Shown here: piece after piece, positions 28,260 to 30,687 of the stretch | Layout of the letters: each line of letters opens with the position of its first letter | Position numbering within the stretch: the stretch's first letter is position 1 | Origin: JANWLD01 sp035700225 | GTDB lineage: Bacteria; Patescibacteriota; Saccharimonadia; Saccharimonadales; 2-12-FULL-41-12 | NCBI GenBank assembly: GCA_035700225.1 | Contig: DASSOT010000037.1 | Location: 1-30,687 of the forward strand | Length of the DNA: 30,687 nucleotides | Direction of reading: 5' to 3' | Notes under the pieces: model-generated | What the model saw: only the letters and a program-made list of their open reading frames with translations | What the model was told of the DNA's origin: nothing | The model's database searches: none | Made by a program: the position numbers and the translations under genes

Positions 28260-29288
28260 TTATATCAGTTCAGTTTGTTTCTTGGTGTCTTTCGGTTTAT
28301 CTTTGCCCAGATGCTTGTAGGCTTTACCGGTCGCTTTCCTGCCTCGCGGCGTCCTCTCTATCAGCCCAATCTGTAGCAAATAAGGTTCAAAGAAGTCTTC
28401 AATCGTCGAACGTTCGTCCCCGGTAACTGCCGAAAGCGTGCTGACGCCTACAGGTCCACCGCCGTGGTTATCTATGATTGTAACTAATACCCTGCGGTCG
28501 GCTGGATCCAGTCCCAGCTCGTCTATCTCAAGCATCTCCATGGCTTTTTTGGCAGTATCGATATCTACCCTGCCCTTGCCGTGTACCTCGGCATAATCCC
28601 GAACCCGTTTTAGCAACCTGTTAGCTATCCTGGGGGTAAGGCGCGCTCTTTTTGCCAGAAAAACCGATGCTTCTTTGTCTATATCTATTTTGAGAATTTT
28701 TGCGGCTCGCCTTATTATCCGGGCGATTTCTTCGTCCGAGTAAAATTCAAGCCTGTGCTGAAGACCGAACCTGTCGCGCAAAGGGGCGGCAAGCGAACCT
28801 GTGCGGGTAGTTGCTCCGATGATGGTGAACTTCGGCAAATCAAGCCTGAGGCTTTTAGCACTAGGGCCTTTTCCTAAGACTATGTCGAGTTTGAAATCTT
28901 CCATGGCGGAATAAAGCACTTCTTCCACACTACGGTTCAAGCGATGTATTTCGTCGATGAACAGTATATCGTTGTCTTCCAGGTTGGTCAGTATACTGGC
29001 AAGATCGCCGGCTCTTTCTATAGCCGGACCGGATGTTATGCGCACGGATTTGCCCATTTCGTTGGCTATGACGGTGGCCATAGTAGTTTTGCCAAGCCCG
29101 GCCGGGCCGTACAGCAGTACGTGGTCTATCGGCTCATCACGTTTCTTGGCGGCAGTTATAGCCAGCTGAAGATTGCTTTTTAATCTGTCCTGGCCGATAT
29201 AATTAACAAAATCTTTGGGTCTGAGGGAATTATCCAGCTCTTTGTCTATCTCATCGTTAGATTCCTGGGATATTCTTTCAACTGCCAT
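28260..29288 (-). CDS. ruvB: Holliday junction branch-migration ATPase RuvB
   Basis: A 342-residue AAA+ motor that drives RuvA-bound Holliday junctions. Motifs: RPKDFVNYIGQ at the N-terminus, Walker A GPAGLGKTT, Walker B ILFIDEIHRL, sensor-1 IIGATTRTG, the Arg finger in LRDRFG, and a C-terminal winged helix (GGGPVGVSTLSAVTGDERSTIEDFFEPYLLQIGLIERTPRGR). Normal length. The start overlaps the ruvA stop (TAATG). Confidence 0.97.
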   Translation of the reverse strand: MAVERISQESNDEIDKELDNSLRPKDFVNYIGQDRLKSNLQLAITAAKKRDEPIDHVLLYGPAGLGKTTMATVIANEMGKSVRITSGPAIERAGDLASILTNLEDNDILFIDEIHRLNRSVEEVLYSAMEDFKLDIVLGKGPSAKSLRLDLPKFTIIGATTRTGSLAAPLRDRFGLQHRLEFYSDEEIARIIRRAAKILKIDIDKEASVFLAKRARLTPRIANRLLKRVRDYAEVHGKGRVDIDTAKKAMEMLEIDELGLDPADRRVLVTIIDNHGGGPVGVSTLSAVTGDERSTIEDFFEPYLLQIGLIERTPRGRKATGKAYKHLGKDKPKDTKKQTELI

Positions 29289-29860
29289 TACCGCTCCGCC
29301 TTCAATGCCTGTTTTATCTTTTCTTCCACGGGCAGTTTCCTGTCTATCCCAGAAAGGGCCCGGGCCGCTTCGGCGCTACTAAAACCCAGGTTTATCAGTG
29401 CTTGCACCGCTTCGTCATCTGAGGAAACCTGCAGAAAGTCCGTTGCTGATTCCGAAGAAAGCAGGCCAACCTTGTCCTTAAGGTCTACGACAACTCTTTC
29501 GGCCACCCTTTTACCTACGCCATTCGCGCTTTGTATGAAGGTGGTGTCGCCCTCTGCGATAGCTTTTTTCAGACTGTCGGCAGAACCAATACTTAACATG
29601 TTAAGTGCCATCTTCGGACCAACCCCGTTCACTTCCAGAAGTTTTTCAAACAAGAGCTTCGTCGTCTTATGTGCGAAGCCGAACAAGTCATGTTGCTGTT
29701 CCCTTATGTATTCGAATATATATAGTTTTGCCGGTTTTTCCGCTTCCAGTGAATTAAGGTCCTCGCTGGTGACATATACTCCGTATCCTACGCCGCCTAC
29801 ACTCAGTATCACTTGGTCCAGTTGTTTGTCGCGGACTACTCCTTCAAGATATGCGATCAT
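29288..29860 (-). CDS. ruvA: Holliday junction DNA-binding protein RuvA
   Basis: A 190-residue protein with the three RuvA domains: OB fold (MIAYLEGVVRDKQLDQVILSVGGVGYGVYV), tandem helix-hairpin-helix motifs (LLEVNGVGPKMALNML and QSANGVGKRVAERVVVDLKDKV), and the C-terminal RuvB-binding domain (DEAVQALINLGFSSAEAARAL). A -10 TATAAT lies 9 nt before the ATG with no SD, so the ruvA-ruvB transcript may start nearly at the codon. ruvC ends 52 nt upstream. Confidence 0.96.
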   Translation of the reverse strand: MIAYLEGVVRDKQLDQVILSVGGVGYGVYVTSEDLNSLEAEKPAKLYIFEYIREQQHDLFGFAHKTTKLLFEKLLEVNGVGPKMALNMLSIGSADSLKKAIAEGDTTFIQSANGVGKRVAERVVVDLKDKVGLLSSESATDFLQVSSDDEAVQALINLGFSSAEAARALSGIDRKLPVEEKIKQALKAER

Positions 29861-29869
29861 CGTTTATTT

Positions 29870-29875
29870 ATTATA
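29870..29875 (-). promoter_or_regulatory. Predicted -10 of ruvAB
   Basis: Minus-strand TATAAT (6/6) with TG directly before it, 9 nt upstream of the ruvA ATG. The -35 is weak. Confidence 0.55.
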
Positions 29876-29912
29876 CATCGCATTACTTTTCATAACTCTT
29901 TTTCCGTTTGCG

Positions 29913-30389
29913 TCAGGCCAGGCGGCCGTTCATAGAATGGCAGATGGCAACTGCCAGGGCATCAGCGCAATCGTCCGGTTTCGGCGTTTCCTTCAGCTTC
30001 AATATGGTCTTTACCATTTCCTGGACCTGCGCCTTGTCAGCCTTGCCGTATCCGGTGATAGCCTGTTTCACCTGCAAGGGCGTATATTCGAAAATAGGTA
30101 GCTCGTTCTGTTCGCCGCATAATAATACCGCCCCTCTGGCCTGGGCTACGCTCATCGCCGTAGTTACGTTCTTTGCAAAGAACAGTTTCTCCACGGCCAT
30201 GACATCCGGTTTGTTCTGTTTGATGATTTCGTTGAGTTCTTCGAAAATGGTTTTCAGTCTTTTCGAGTCCTCCTGGTTAGCCGGGGTGCGGATTACACCG
30301 GCGTCCGCCATCTGCAGTTTCTGGCCGGAAGATTCTATGACTCCGAAACCAAGTATTCCCGTACCTGGGTCTATGCCGATTATACGCAT
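29913..30389 (-). CDS. ruvC: Holliday junction resolvase RuvC
   Basis: A 158-residue RNase H-fold endonuclease resolving Holliday junctions. The catalytic acidic residues are visible: Asp7 in GIDPGTG, Glu67 in AVEKLFF, and Asp140/Asp143 in KPDDCADALAVA. The length is normal. The ATG is 7 nt after the PiT permease stop, suggesting co-transcription or read-through from it. Confidence 0.96.
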   Translation of the reverse strand: MRIIGIDPGTGILGFGVIESSGQKLQMADAGVIRTPANQEDSKRLKTIFEELNEIIKQNKPDVMAVEKLFFAKNVTTAMSVAQARGAVLLCGEQNELPIFEYTPLQVKQAITGYGKADKAQVQEMVKTILKLKETPKPDDCADALAVAICHSMNGRLA

Positions 30390-30396
30390 AGCAAGG

Positions 30397-30687
30397 TTAT
30401 GGCTTTGTAACCGCCCGCCGTATCCGGCTCAGAGGACTCAGTCTCGCCTTTACCTGGGCAAAGCTCTCCCATTGCCAGTTGCGAGTGACATAAATTGCCC
30501 CGGACAAGACTATGGCCAGGCTGAATACGAGCGATATACCGCCAGGCATATGGGATATGCCATTCATCGCCGCCCCGACCAGTGCCGCGCACGGTATAGT
30601 TATGAACCAAGCCATTACTATACTTCTTACGACCTTCCACTGTATTGGCGAATGCCTATGTACCGCGCCGGCGCCCAATATGGAGCC
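30397..30687 (-). CDS. PiT-family inorganic phosphate permease, C-terminal part only
   Basis: The last 96 residues of a polytopic transporter, open to the right edge of the window. GSILGAGAVHRHSPIQW followed by SIVMAWFITIPCAALVGAAM is the characteristic C-terminal repeat of PiT phosphate/cation symporters, with a following hydrophobic helix (ISLVFSLAIVLSGAIYV) and a basic tail. The gene starts outside the window. The in-frame Met seen near 30678 is internal. Confidence 0.8.
   Translation of the reverse strand, partial: GSILGAGAVHRHSPIQWKVVRSIVMAWFITIPCAALVGAAMNGISHMPGGISLVFSLAIVLSGAIYVTRNWQWESFAQVKARLSPLSRIRRAVTKP

Noticed and set aside
1..30687. CRISPR array, diversity-generating retroelement, prophage, IS or toxin-antitoxin pair
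   Set aside because: No regular repeat-spacer pattern, reverse transcriptase, transposase, integrase or recognisable toxin was found on either strand.
1..30687. UGA recoding (Gly) as in Gracilibacteria/Absconditabacteria
   Set aside because: TGA ends many genes exactly at family-typical C-termini and ATGA junctions; standard code fits.

Overview
The window reads as a chromosomal segment of a Candidate Phyla Radiation (Patescibacteria) bacterium, most likely Saccharibacteria-like. This is inferred from gene content only: a compact layout, a complete type IV pilus assembly block, RNase Y, a short TsaB, and a membrane-anchored Clp-like ATPase next to a small membrane protein. The standard genetic code is used. 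TGA terminates many genes and Trp is TGG, so the UGA=Gly code of Gracilibacteria/Absconditabacteria is excluded. Coding density is high, with many ATGA or TAATG overlaps. I see no CRISPR array, insertion sequence, prophage or toxin-antitoxin pair.

Left part (1-9170). A MurA-family gene cut by the left edge converges on glutamate dehydrogenase. tRNA-Gly(UCC), an inositol-monophosphatase-family phosphatase and tRNA-Arg(UCU) follow. A plus-strand operon then holds a 31-residue membrane peptide, a class I aminotransferase, archaeal-type PEP carboxylase, a HAD phosphatase and a Nudix hydrolase. It is followed by tRNA-His and a second Nudix gene. GDH, the aminotransferase and PEPC together could make oxaloacetate from PEP and exchange amino groups among glutamate, 2-oxoglutarate, oxaloacetate and aspartate. 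Between the aminotransferase and PEPC lies a 170-nt highly structured segment. Its outer helix contains the PEPC start codon, making it the best candidate here for an undescribed regulatory RNA (or a small inverted-repeat element).

Middle (8448-18547). A minus-strand operon encodes a small membrane protein, a membrane-anchored double-AAA+ Clp relative with degenerate pore loops, and a phytol/dolichol-kinase-like protein. Next come a prepilin-like six-cysteine protein, two tRNA-Pro genes flanking an unrecognised gene (with an 18-bp duplication of one tRNA 3' end), RNase Y with a long leader, TsaE/TsaB, a two-PRC-barrel protein, and recA with a YdjM-like gene and recX.

Right part (18580-30687). 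The type IV pilus genes are pilB, pilC, a major pilin with its own strong promoter, SD and terminator, two minor prepilins, a large PilX-like protein with a repetitive C-terminus, pilM, pilN, pilO and a small one-TM protein. No pilT or prepilin peptidase gene is present. On the minus strand are the end of a PiT phosphate permease, ruvC, ruvA, ruvB and a bPH2-domain membrane protein.

Signals. Many transcription units have a good -10 hexamer 6-10 nt before the start codon, so their mRNAs should be leaderless. The major pilin, recA and rny instead have SD-type leaders. Several tRNA promoters share a motif just after the -10, and perfect palindromes, some related in sequence, abut the tRNA genes.
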